This document shows, piece after piece, positions 25,601 to 32,815 of a stretch of 56,443 bases of DNA (positions within the stretch are counted from its first letter, which is position 1; each line of letters opens with the position of its first letter). The stretch spans positions 1-56,443 of the forward strand of contig CAZTOW010000061.1 in NCBI GenBank assembly GCA_964615375.1, read 5' to 3'. The stretch is from CAZKWG01 sp964615375 (GTDB lineage: Bacteria; Myxococcota_A; UBA796; CAZKWG01). A program made the translations under genes and the position numbers. The notes under the pieces are model-generated. The model ran no database searches and had not been told where the DNA came from. It saw nothing but the letters and a program-made list of their open reading frames with translations.

Positions 25601-26667
25601 GGGGGCTGGGGGCGCGAGGCCGCCGGGGGCCGAGAAGCGGGGAGGGGAGCGGGCTCCGGGCCGGGGGAGCGCGGGCTCGCGACAGATTCGTTTTCTGTTT
25701 GAATCGGGCGCGCGCTCGAGGGCTCCCGGCCTCGCTCCTGCGGGATCGGCGCCTCGTCGCGGGTCTGCTCGGGCGGCTCGGCGGTCCGGCGCGGCGCGCC
25801 ACGGGGAGCGGGCTCGGGCTCCGCCTCGACGGGGCGGCGGCGGGCCTCGGGGGCCTCGGGACGGGCGGCGCTCGGGGGCGGCGCCGGCCGGGGAGCGGAG
25901 GGGCGGGCCTCCGGGGGCTCGGGCTCCGGGGCCTCGGGCTGGGGGCGGGCGCGGCGGGTCGGGGGCTCCTCGGGGGCGGGCCGGCGGGCCTCCGGCGCGC
26001 GGGTCGGCGGCTCGGCGGCGGCGGGGCGGGGTTCCGGGCGCTCGGGGGGCGCGGGCTGGGGGGGCCGGGCCTGACGGGGCGGGGGAGCGGGCTCCTCGCG
26101 GACCTCGGGTCGCGGCGGGGATCGGGGCTCCGCGCGGGGTTCCGGTCGAGCCTGGGGTCGGGCCTCCTCCCGGCGCTCCGGGCGCGCGCTCCGCTCGGCG
26201 GGGGCGCGCTCGGTGGAGGGCCGCTCGCCGGGGGCGCGCGCGCTGGGGGCCCGCTCGATCGGGGCGGGGGTGCGGCCGGGCGGGGTTGGGGGCTCGGGCT
26301 GGGCGGGGACGACCAGGGTGACGGTGCGGACGGGGCCGCGGAGCGGGCTCTTCGGGGCGCTGGCGCCGCGGACCTGGGGCGCCCGGGGCTTCGGGGTGGC
26401 CCAGACGGGGCCGGGCGGCGCCTCGGGCTCCTCCTCCAGGAGCAGGCCGCGCCAGCCGAGCAGGAAGGTCTGGCCGACCATGGCCTGCCACCACAGCAGG
26501 CCCTGGGTGGCGCGCCAGAGCGAGGCCTCCGCCAGGTCTCCCTCGCCCTTCGGGCCGCGCAGGCTCGGGCCGCGCAGGTCCGGGCCTCGCCAGCGCAGCG
26601 CGCGGAGGCGGGAGCTCGCGCGCAGCTGAGGTGCGGGCCAGCGCGGCGCGGGAGGATCGACGCTCAT
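22681..26667 (-). CDS. Pro/Ala/Arg/Glu-rich repeat protein of the CIS operon
   Basis: The 1328-residue protein is largely low-complexity (Pro, Ala, Arg and Glu). The first 80 residues hold a Trp-rich, more folded part (QGLLWWQAMVGQ) and the last 45 a charged helix. Between them, a motif of the form LLRPPxPEPEE recurs about four times (for example VLLRPPVPEPEELPPE and TLLRPPEPEELPPE), each preceded by a basic Leu/Arg-rich stretch. It looks like a flexible scaffold with repeated binding motifs. The frame is open for 4 kb and is joined by overlapping start and stop codons to both neighbours (ATGA at 26664, TGATG at 22681), which supports a real gene, though other frames here are also partly open. 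No family is recognised. A tape-measure role is possible by position but the composition is unsuited to a rod. Confidence 0.6.
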   Translation of the reverse strand: MSVDPPAPRWPAPQLRASSRLRALRWRGPDLRGPSLRGPKGEGDLAEASLWRATQGLLWWQAMVGQTFLLGWRGLLLEEEPEAPPGPVWATPKPRAPQVRGASAPKSPLRGPVRTVTLVVPAQPEPPTPPGRTPAPIERAPSARAPGERPSTERAPAERSARPERREEARPQARPEPRAEPRSPPRPEVREEPAPPPRQARPPQPAPPERPEPRPAAAEPPTRAPEARRPAPEEPPTRRARPQPEAPEPEPPEARPSAPRPAPPPSAARPEAPEARRRPVEAEPEPAPRGAPRRTAEPPEQTRDEAPIPQERGREPSSARPIQTENESVASPRSPGPEPAPLPASRPPAASRPQPPARPPARETLELSPAEALYRASVPRRDGAGTLARAPSLLAPLAEIGAPLARGRVDVERVLLRPPVPEPEELPPEGAPLPGAAAPTAPASAAPPPRRPPAREARARDAQEPPPPSSLSPGRGTPLTPRRAPGARPEPPPPQGLGPMPLLRAPRPVEEEGALTPPPTSPSSPATSAAPTPSGAAPRGAPKGRTPALRAEAPTLQEPPARSPRPPDRAEPRSADPERASAEAPRPTARAPREPAPPTGLRAPSLLGETQRPEARPTGLRPPEAPRTELRPPERQAPELGPEAPSAPISAPPAPTRPERAAPERAAPERAARAPSLPRAEPAQRPASEAGARERGPREAGRGETRRGETGPGESGSGETGPTTRPTLRGPLLLRAPDLQRATPWTPPSSDPGALAPRARRFLPHGLLQASAQTLLRPPEPEPAAEASPAPEAAGPSPTGPGPTPRPARPAPKRPAERAPRAEREARPEAAPRAGPGSRPERRGPGSQQAPAPGRPTPHPLAPPPRRTKPAISAQTPRPTAPGSAEPAPTPGTRAESRAEAPARAPAAPLPSPAALRPATRELLREVARSPRRLAELPRALVRRVLPELGPAAPARALLRVPVARLPAPVQQALARAIRPSDQTLLRPPEPEELPPEPGAPPSAPASAPASTTQPSVKRHIPARPAPLRGRAPLRADTLVRAGAGRPVSLGRLVDTPFLRPPAPEEPELGPGSAPPSAPPAPGRAAPGPRTEARARAESRTRAEPRPAGLRPRGLSAVRSAPVTLFSPTHIQPPRAADAEEEEAPEPAPGQTLRGPQPGASVAPRASGGSSASGGRRPAPVSEQRLVHVHPPSREPEEPAPGAGGSARAGGGTKTAQNRSTRSSEARPPPKSPGGPSPSSTSSSDGGATLSWRAPQAAAQEPGRAASPASPRPIQASPPPTPREPPTERELLQALNALAIKSPEARALLREVRQQLEELRHIDHLRRI

Positions 26668-26834
26668 CGACTGAGCCTCCGCAGCTCGTCGACGCGCTCT
26701 TCCTCACGCTCCTGCTCGCGCAGGAAGCGGGCCAGCGCGAGGACCAGGCGCTTTCGCGCCTCGCCTGTGAGCAGCGGGCCAGCCTCGGTCAGCTCGCGCT
26801 CCAGCTCGGGCGGCAGCGGCCCTCCTCGGCTCAT
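26664..26834 (-). CDS. 56-aa helical protein
   Basis: This 56-residue protein is mostly a charged helix (residues about 20-55, Arg/Glu/Leu-rich). I include it because it has GGAGG just upstream of its ATG, it fills the space exactly, and its stop overlaps the start of the next gene as ATGA. No function can be named. A small stabilising or linker subunit of the neighbouring membrane proteins is possible. Confidence 0.6.
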   Translation of the reverse strand: MSRGGPLPPELERELTEAGPLLTGEARKRLVLALARFLREQEREEERVDELRRLSR

Positions 26835-26847
26835 CCCAGGCCTCCGC

Positions 26848-28491
26848 TCATCCCTTGCCTCCGCCCGGCGGCGGGGGTGGGCCGCCGGTCGCGCCCGGCT
26901 CGGCGTCACCACCCGGACCCGGCCAGTAGGCGACGCGCTCCTCGGGCACCGGCGTCCAGAGGTCGGAGAGGCGCCGCAGACCGGCGACCCCGATGACGCC
27001 CAGCACGGCCAGCGCGCCGAGGAAGAGGCCGTGGCGGCTCGCCCGCTGGGCCTCGGCGGCCTGCGCCCAGGTGGGCTCCTCCAGGCCGGGGAGGGCGATG
27101 GGCTTGCGGCCGAAGAGCAGCCCGGTGGTGTAGCCCCAGGCGCGCAGGCCCAGCGGCTCGCCGGCCAGGCCCTCGCTGAGGTTCAGCCAGGTCTCGGCCT
27201 CGCGATCCCCGCCCTCGGGCACCTGCACGAAGAGCAGCTCGGGATGGTGCAGCAGGTAGCCGACCCCGTCCTGCACGCCCGCGCCGGCGATGGGCAGCGG
27301 CGTGGAGGGGTTGCCCAGGTAGAGGCGCCGCAGGGCCTCCACGATCTGCCAGTTGGGGATGATGAGGACGGTGTAACGCCCGGGATCGGTGGCCGTGCCC
27401 GTGGTCGGGTAGAGGTAGGGCACGCTGGCCAGCAGGTCCTTGATGCCCGGCTCCTCGCCCTCGCGCCGGGGCGGGGAGAAGAGGGGCTGGTCCACCAGGA
27501 GCTTCTGGTCGCCCCAGCTCAGGCTGACGTGGACGTCGGCGTCGTTCTCGCCGGGGCCGACCACCACGTCCAGGGCCTGGCGGGTGCGCACGGCGCTGGG
27601 GGCGGGGGCGCCGGCCAGATCGGAGAGGCGGAGCGGCAGGCTGCGCGGGATGGTGAGCTCGGCCGCGCCGCCCTTCTCCAGCTCGTTGCACCAGCGCAGC
27701 GAGGCCCCCCAGATGTCGGAGGGGACGAGGTCCAGGCTGCCCTCGCCCTTGGAGCCGCCGGAGGTGGCGGCGTCCAGGCCGGGCGAGCGCTGCAGGCAGG
27801 CGTCGGGCGGGCCCAGCAGGGCGGGGACGGGATCGCGCTGGCCACCGAAGTACTTGCGGTCGGGCAGGCCATCCTCGGGGGTGAGGGGAGCGGTGGGGTC
27901 GCGCCCGTCGCCCAGGTAGCTCTGCTCGCTCTTGTCGGTGTCCGGGGGGTCCAGCAGGAAGGCCTGGCGCAGCCCGGTCTCGTCGCCGCCGATCCAGGCG
28001 CGGCCGACCTTGTGCTCCATGCACAGCTCCATCTCGAGCTGCGTGCGGACGAGCTGCTTGTAGCGGATGCCGCCCTCGCCCTCGATGGAGACGCTGATGG
28101 TGCGCGGCATGAGGGCCGGCTCCAGCCGGAGCGCGGGCTGGCCCTTGCCCAGCGAGACGCGCACGTCGTCGCGGGTGAGCGGCGCGGCGCCCTCGGCCCC
28201 CTCCAGGAGGATGACCAGGGCGGGGGCGAGCCCGGCGGAGACGGACTCGGCCTCGAAGACCCCGAGCCCGTCGGCGGCCTTGGCCACGCCGCAGGAGCCG
28301 CTCATCCCGGGGGCGGCCACCCAGACATAGGTGCTCGGGGCGGCCTCGCCGGCCTGCGCGCGCTCGGCGGCGCGTTGACCCTGGAGGGCGGTGCTGTCGT
28401 AGACGCCCACCAGGCTCCAGGGGGCGTCCGCCGCGAGGGCGGGGCTGGACCCGAGCAGGGGGGCGGTGAGGAGGAGGAGCTCAGCGTACAC
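26848..28491 (-). CDS. Signal-peptide protein with C-terminal membrane anchor
   Basis: The 547-residue protein starts at a GTG (28491), 2 bp after the upstream stop, and begins with a hydrophobic signal-like segment ending in SPALAA (about residue 20). A large soluble part (about 22-490) would be periplasmic. A C-terminal membrane helix (about 493-513), then a short cytoplasmic tail with a Pro/Gly-rich end, fixes it in the inner membrane. An earlier start is excluded because it would lie wholly inside the upstream gene. The signal lacks a basic N-terminus, so export may be inefficient or the segment may stay as an anchor. It is one of a run of membrane proteins in the CIS operon and is otherwise unrecognised. 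Confidence 0.7.
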   Translation of the reverse strand: MYAELLLLTAPLLGSSPALAADAPWSLVGVYDSTALQGQRAAERAQAGEAAPSTYVWVAAPGMSGSCGVAKAADGLGVFEAESVSAGLAPALVILLEGAEGAAPLTRDDVRVSLGKGQPALRLEPALMPRTISVSIEGEGGIRYKQLVRTQLEMELCMEHKVGRAWIGGDETGLRQAFLLDPPDTDKSEQSYLGDGRDPTAPLTPEDGLPDRKYFGGQRDPVPALLGPPDACLQRSPGLDAATSGGSKGEGSLDLVPSDIWGASLRWCNELEKGGAAELTIPRSLPLRLSDLAGAPAPSAVRTRQALDVVVGPGENDADVHVSLSWGDQKLLVDQPLFSPPRREGEEPGIKDLLASVPYLYPTTGTATDPGRYTVLIIPNWQIVEALRRLYLGNPSTPLPIAGAGVQDGVGYLLHHPELLFVQVPEGGDREAETWLNLSEGLAGEPLGLRAWGYTTGLLFGRKPIALPGLEEPTWAQAAEAQRASRHGLFLGALAVLGVIGVAGLRRLSDLWTPVPEERVAYWPGPGGDAEPGATGGPPPPPGGGKG

Positions 28492-28493
28492 GT

Positions 28494-29939
28494 CTACCCC
28501 GCGCTGACGTAGTCTTCGAGCTGCGGCGGACGGAAGGCCGCCGCGTCCAGGTGGGAGTACAGGGCCTCGCCGATCTCGACCTCGTAGGCCCGGACCACGC
28601 CCTCCGCGCCGATGACGATGACGTCGCCGTCGCGCAGCGTGACCGTGTCCACGGTGTTGTCGATGACCTGGACCGACTGCTCGGGGATGTGCTCGTCCCA
28701 GGCGTAGGTCTGCACGCGCTTGCGGCGAGCGCTCCCGGGCGGCAGGTAGGGGCGGAGGATCACCATTCGACGCACCTGCCCCTCGGATCCTTCGAGCTGC
28801 GTGGACTCTTCTTCGCCCTTGATGGTGATCGTCACCACCTCGCCCTGGGTGCTGCGCGTGACGGGATCGGGCTCGAAGCGGGCCTCTCCCCAGATGTGCA
28901 TGGGGAGCGCGGGCGGCGGGCGGGTCCACAGCGGGCGGATGGGGTCGTCGAGGTCGGCGATGCGGGCGCCGCGCACGGGCACCAGCCAGGGGTGGACGAC
29001 CCGGATGCGCTTGGTCTGGAGCGGGTTGAAGCGCAGCGCGCCCTCCGGTGGCTGATCGAAGGGGTTGGCGGCGTCCTTGGCGATGGGGTCGGCGCCGCTG
29101 GTGGGCATCACCTCGTGCAGGAGCACGGTGCGCGCGATGGGGTCGGGCTTCGGCCAGACCAGCGCGGCCCAGACCAGGACGTGCAGCGAGCCCACGTAGG
29201 CCTGGTTGAAGTCCAGCCCGCCCAGCGGCCCGAAGAGCAGGTGGAGCAGCAGCAGCCCGCCGCCCGGCCCCAGGAAGGCCAGGGCGTAGGGGAAGAGGTC
29301 CGGCCGGTAGGGGCGGCCGTCGCGGAAGCCCGCGGCGCGGCGCTGGTTGAGGTTGCGCACGCGCCCGGCCACCAGCCCGGCGGACAGGAAGCTGATCCCC
29401 ATGAGCCCGGAGGAGGCGGCCTCGGACGCCAGGGGGAGGGTGTCCACCCCGCTGGCCAGCCCGAGCCAGCCGGAGAAGGCGGGGGCGGCGATGGCGAAGA
29501 AGACCCAGAGCAGCCCTGGCGTGCGGCCAGGCGGGACCCAGGCGGTCTCGCCGTCCTCGCGCCCGATCGCCAGCAGGGTGACGATGACCAGCACGCCCAC
29601 CACGGTCCCCACGGCCCAGAGGAGCTCGCGGGTGGCGCCGGCCTGGTAGGCCGCGGCGAGGATCAGCGGGGTGATGGCCATGGCGACCCGCCGCAGCCAT
29701 CGCCCCATCGTGCTGCGCCGGGGGTTCAGCATGGGGTGGGACCCGGCGCCGATCTCGCGCCCGCGCAGGACGAGGGCCAGGGAGAGGTTGGCCGCCATCC
29801 AGGGGACCAGATCGTCCCGGGCGGCGAGGTTGCCCACGGGGATCGTCGGCCAGACCATGAGCCCGGCCACCCAGAGCGCCAGCAGGTCGGCGCTCTCGGA
29901 GAGGGCGTCGGTGACCGCGCGGCGAGCTCGCTGGATCAT
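28494..29939 (-). CDS. Polytopic membrane protein of the CIS operon
   Basis: The 481-residue protein has about seven or eight membrane segments in its first 280 residues (for example AAAYQAGATRELLWAVGTV and LLWVFFAIAAPAFSGWLGL regions), followed by a soluble beta-rich domain (about 300-480). The start at 29939 shares one base with the upstream stop (TGATG). A longer frame to 30371 is only a shadow of the upstream gene. The layout, a bundle of inner-membrane helices with a cytoplasmic C-terminal domain, fits a platform or channel. No transporter family signature is visible. I infer a role in anchoring the CIS to the inner membrane. Confidence 0.7.
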   Translation of the reverse strand: MIQRARRAVTDALSESADLLALWVAGLMVWPTIPVGNLAARDDLVPWMAANLSLALVLRGREIGAGSHPMLNPRRSTMGRWLRRVAMAITPLILAAAYQAGATRELLWAVGTVVGVLVIVTLLAIGREDGETAWVPPGRTPGLLWVFFAIAAPAFSGWLGLASGVDTLPLASEAASSGLMGISFLSAGLVAGRVRNLNQRRAAGFRDGRPYRPDLFPYALAFLGPGGGLLLLHLLFGPLGGLDFNQAYVGSLHVLVWAALVWPKPDPIARTVLLHEVMPTSGADPIAKDAANPFDQPPEGALRFNPLQTKRIRVVHPWLVPVRGARIADLDDPIRPLWTRPPPALPMHIWGEARFEPDPVTRSTQGEVVTITIKGEEESTQLEGSEGQVRRMVILRPYLPPGSARRKRVQTYAWDEHIPEQSVQVIDNTVDTVTLRDGDVIVIGAEGVVRAYEVEIGEALYSHLDAAAFRPPQLEDYVSAG

Positions 29940-32815
29940 CACTCTCCTCCCGCGGCGGCCTGCGCCACGTTGCCCTGGGCGAACTGGCGGATGGCCCGCT
30001 CCATGTTGGCGCGAGCGGTGTTGACGCCCTGGCGGCAGGGCGCGTCGAACTGCGCCATCTCCCGCTGCAGGCTGAGGTAGGGCTGGATGGGCGCGCACCA
30101 GGGCTGCGCCTCGGCCACCTTGATGGGCTTGTCGTTGGCCAGCCGCTCGACCTCGGTGGACCACTTCAGCAGCCACTCGTAGCGCTCGGTCTTGGGGTCG
30201 CCCATGGTCTCCATCGCCACGCTGGCGAAGCACTGGGTCGCGACGTGCCCGCAGCGCCCGACGCTCCAGCCGGAGCCGGAGTTGGAGCGCATCATGCCGC
30301 CGATGCTGTCGGCGGCCAGCCCGTCTGCGCCGCCCGCGATGCGGCTGCCGGTGGTGGTCTCGCCGGCCCACTGGACCGGGGACTTGCCGCCCACCAGGAA
30401 GCCCTCGTCACCCGCGGGGAAGTAGTTCTGGGCGACGAGGTTGAAGGCGCAGACCTGGGCGGCGCTGGGGGTGCGCCAGCCCGTGGCGGGGAGCCCGTGC
30501 CAGGGCACGCGCAGCTCGTCGAAGGAGCCGCGGCCCAGCCGGGCGCCCTCCACCGGCGGGTCGTTGTCGTAGCACATCGCCAGATCCGCGTCGGGCGTGA
30601 CCCAGGTCTCCTCGCTGAGCGAGGTCGCCACGCGGAAGACGGTCGCGCAGACCTGGCCGCAGAGCTGCTGCTCCTCGCTCGGCCAGCCCTCGGGGTCGAG
30701 ACTGGCCAGGAGCGGGTGGACGGGCGAGTAGCTGATGAGGCGCTTGCGCACGACCTCCCAGCAGATCCCGGCGTCGAGGCCCTGCTCGAAGGCGCCCAGC
30801 GCTGCGTCGAGCTGGAGCTGCCGCTGCACCCCGCCGCTCTGGCTGTAGGTGGCGGGCACGGGGAGCGTGAGATCCCAGAGCGTGGGGACCGCGCGCCCCA
30901 CCCCGCTGGGGATCGCGCCGGTGAGGGTCAGGTGGCACTGCCAGAGCGCCACGTCCGTGCTGACCTTGGTGTTGGGCGTCTCGCCGCCCAGCCCGAAGCG
31001 CGAGGACACGTAGCGGGCCAGCACGCCCTGGCCGCCGGCGGGAGTCTCCCCGCCCAGCTTCTTCCAGATCTTGGTGGCGCCCAGATCCTCGTCCACGCGG
31101 TCCACGTCTCCGCAGAGGCCGGCGTAGCGATCGGAGGAGAGGCCCTCGTGCACGCCCTCGTCGAAGCAGCGCACGGCGTCGCCGCTCTGGCCCTGGGCGG
31201 CCACGGAGACCATGAGGCGGCGAAGCGCGGCGGACGAGCTCTCCTTCTGGCCGCCCGCGAAGCGATCCTCCCGGTTGAAGGGGGCGCCGACGTGGGTGGC
31301 GAAGACCGCGCCCTCCACCCGGCTCTCGGCGCGGGCGCGGTAGGTCTTGCAGGCCTTCTCCAGCGTGGTGGTCAGCTCGCGCAGGCTGGCGATGGACAGG
31401 GCCTCGTCGTCCAGGAAGCGGCTCGGGTCGGCCACCAGCATCCCGCCCCCGCGGGCGAGCGGCTGGGCGTAGGGGTAGGGGTGGCCGAGCACGTTGAAGC
31501 AGGCCTGGGCCGCGGCGAGCTCGCCGAAGTTGTAGGTGGCCTCGCGCTCGACCCGGTTGCCCTCCCACCCGTCCAGCGAGCGGTCCAGGAGCCCGCACCA
31601 GGCGGCCTGCAGGTCCTCGTTGGAGACGGTGGTGCTCTCTCCGCTGCCGTCGTCCCCGCACCAGGGGTCGTCGGGGAAGGTCTCGCCGGTCTGGGAGAGC
31701 CGGGAGATCTGGCAGCGCAGCTCGTCCACGAACTTCTGGTGGTCGGCGGAGCACACCGACATCGCCGGCTGCGGGGCGGGGGCAGGCGGCTTCTGCGAGG
31801 GCTGAGGGTTCGGCTCGGCGGCGATGCGCACGCCCACGGCCAGGCCGCCGACCATGGTGAGCACGGCCGCCATCGAGGCCAGCGCGCGGGCCACCTGGCC
31901 CACCCACTTGGTCCGCACCACGCGGTCCGACAGCGCGCCCGGCACGATCTCGATGGGGCGCGCGGGCCAGAGGTCCAGCGCCCGGGTGAGCCAGCCGGCC
32001 TGGGCGAAGCCGGCCCGCCCGCCGGGGAGGACCAGCGGCGGCCCGAGGACGGGGGTGTCGGTGAGCGCCTGCTGCGCGTCCGCGTCGCTGATCCCGGCCG
32101 CCAGCCCGAGCCAGTCGTCGAGGGCCACCGAGGGCGCGCGGGTCGCCCGGCTGAAGACGCCCGGGGGCACCAGCGTCGTGTGGCCGCGGTGCAGGGAGCG
32201 GTCATAGGTCAGCTGGCCGCGGACCACCGTGATCAGCGAGCGTCGCGCCGGCACCCCGGCATAGGGGTCCTCACGCTCCTCCTTGACCTCCACCACCGCC
32301 GGCTTCGTCTCGAAGGTGCGCCCGGGGCTGGTGGTCTCCAGCCAGTTCTCGTCCTCGTCCTTGCGCCCGCGCTGCTGGGCGCGCGCCCGCGCGTGGACGC
32401 CTGGGGGCGGGTGGGCGGCGCGCACGGCCATCTCCGCCGGCCACTCCAGCACGATCACCGGGCTCCAGGTCCCGCGCCCGTCGTCGGTCACCGTGAGGTT
32501 CTTCCACCACACCTCCTCGGTCGCCGCGTCCAGCAGCCCGCCCGCGTAGGGCGGGTGGCGGTCGGGCGGGCCGGGGGTCCCGTCGTCGAACCAGGTGCTC
32601 GCGAAGGTGACCCAGAAGCCGGCGATGCGCGAGCCGCCCTCCCCCTCGGAGAGGAGGACGTAGAGGCCCGGCTGCTCCCCCGAGGGGTTGCGCGCCAGCA
32701 GCTCGGCGAGCCGCTCATCGCGGATCCGACGCTGGACCGAGGCGAGCGCCTCGCGACCCCGGGCCAGGACGGCGCCGGTGTCGAAGGCGAAGGGACCGAC
32801 CAGTGCGTAGCTCAA
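29939..32815 (-). CDS. Single-pass membrane protein, Cys-rich C-terminal domain
   Basis: The 958-residue protein has an N-terminal domain of about 300 residues, one membrane segment (about 306-331), a Pro-rich linker (about 334-350) and a large C-terminal domain of about 610 residues with roughly 18 cysteines, typical of a disulfide-bonded periplasmic domain. It has no signal peptide, so it should be N-in, C-out. I start at the TTG at 32815, which overlaps the upstream stop as TTGA and has GGAGG at good distance. It may be the central strut between the cytoplasmic CIS baseplate and the periplasm, in the manner of TssL/TssM, although no sequence likeness to them is seen. Confidence 0.7.
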   Translation of the reverse strand: MSYALVGPFAFDTGAVLARGREALASVQRRIRDERLAELLARNPSGEQPGLYVLLSEGEGGSRIAGFWVTFASTWFDDGTPGPPDRHPPYAGGLLDAATEEVWWKNLTVTDDGRGTWSPVIVLEWPAEMAVRAAHPPPGVHARARAQQRGRKDEDENWLETTSPGRTFETKPAVVEVKEEREDPYAGVPARRSLITVVRGQLTYDRSLHRGHTTLVPPGVFSRATRAPSVALDDWLGLAAGISDADAQQALTDTPVLGPPLVLPGGRAGFAQAGWLTRALDLWPARPIEIVPGALSDRVVRTKWVGQVARALASMAAVLTMVGGLAVGVRIAAEPNPQPSQKPPAPAPQPAMSVCSADHQKFVDELRCQISRLSQTGETFPDDPWCGDDGSGESTTVSNEDLQAAWCGLLDRSLDGWEGNRVEREATYNFGELAAAQACFNVLGHPYPYAQPLARGGGMLVADPSRFLDDEALSIASLRELTTTLEKACKTYRARAESRVEGAVFATHVGAPFNREDRFAGGQKESSSAALRRLMVSVAAQGQSGDAVRCFDEGVHEGLSSDRYAGLCGDVDRVDEDLGATKIWKKLGGETPAGGQGVLARYVSSRFGLGGETPNTKVSTDVALWQCHLTLTGAIPSGVGRAVPTLWDLTLPVPATYSQSGGVQRQLQLDAALGAFEQGLDAGICWEVVRKRLISYSPVHPLLASLDPEGWPSEEQQLCGQVCATVFRVATSLSEETWVTPDADLAMCYDNDPPVEGARLGRGSFDELRVPWHGLPATGWRTPSAAQVCAFNLVAQNYFPAGDEGFLVGGKSPVQWAGETTTGSRIAGGADGLAADSIGGMMRSNSGSGWSVGRCGHVATQCFASVAMETMGDPKTERYEWLLKWSTEVERLANDKPIKVAEAQPWCAPIQPYLSLQREMAQFDAPCRQGVNTARANMERAIRQFAQGNVAQAAAGGE

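Noticed and set aside
28494..30371. Longer N-terminal extension of the 481-aa membrane protein
   Set aside because: The extra residues are a frame-shifted reading of the upstream 958-aa gene; the ATG at 29939 begins a normal membrane protein.
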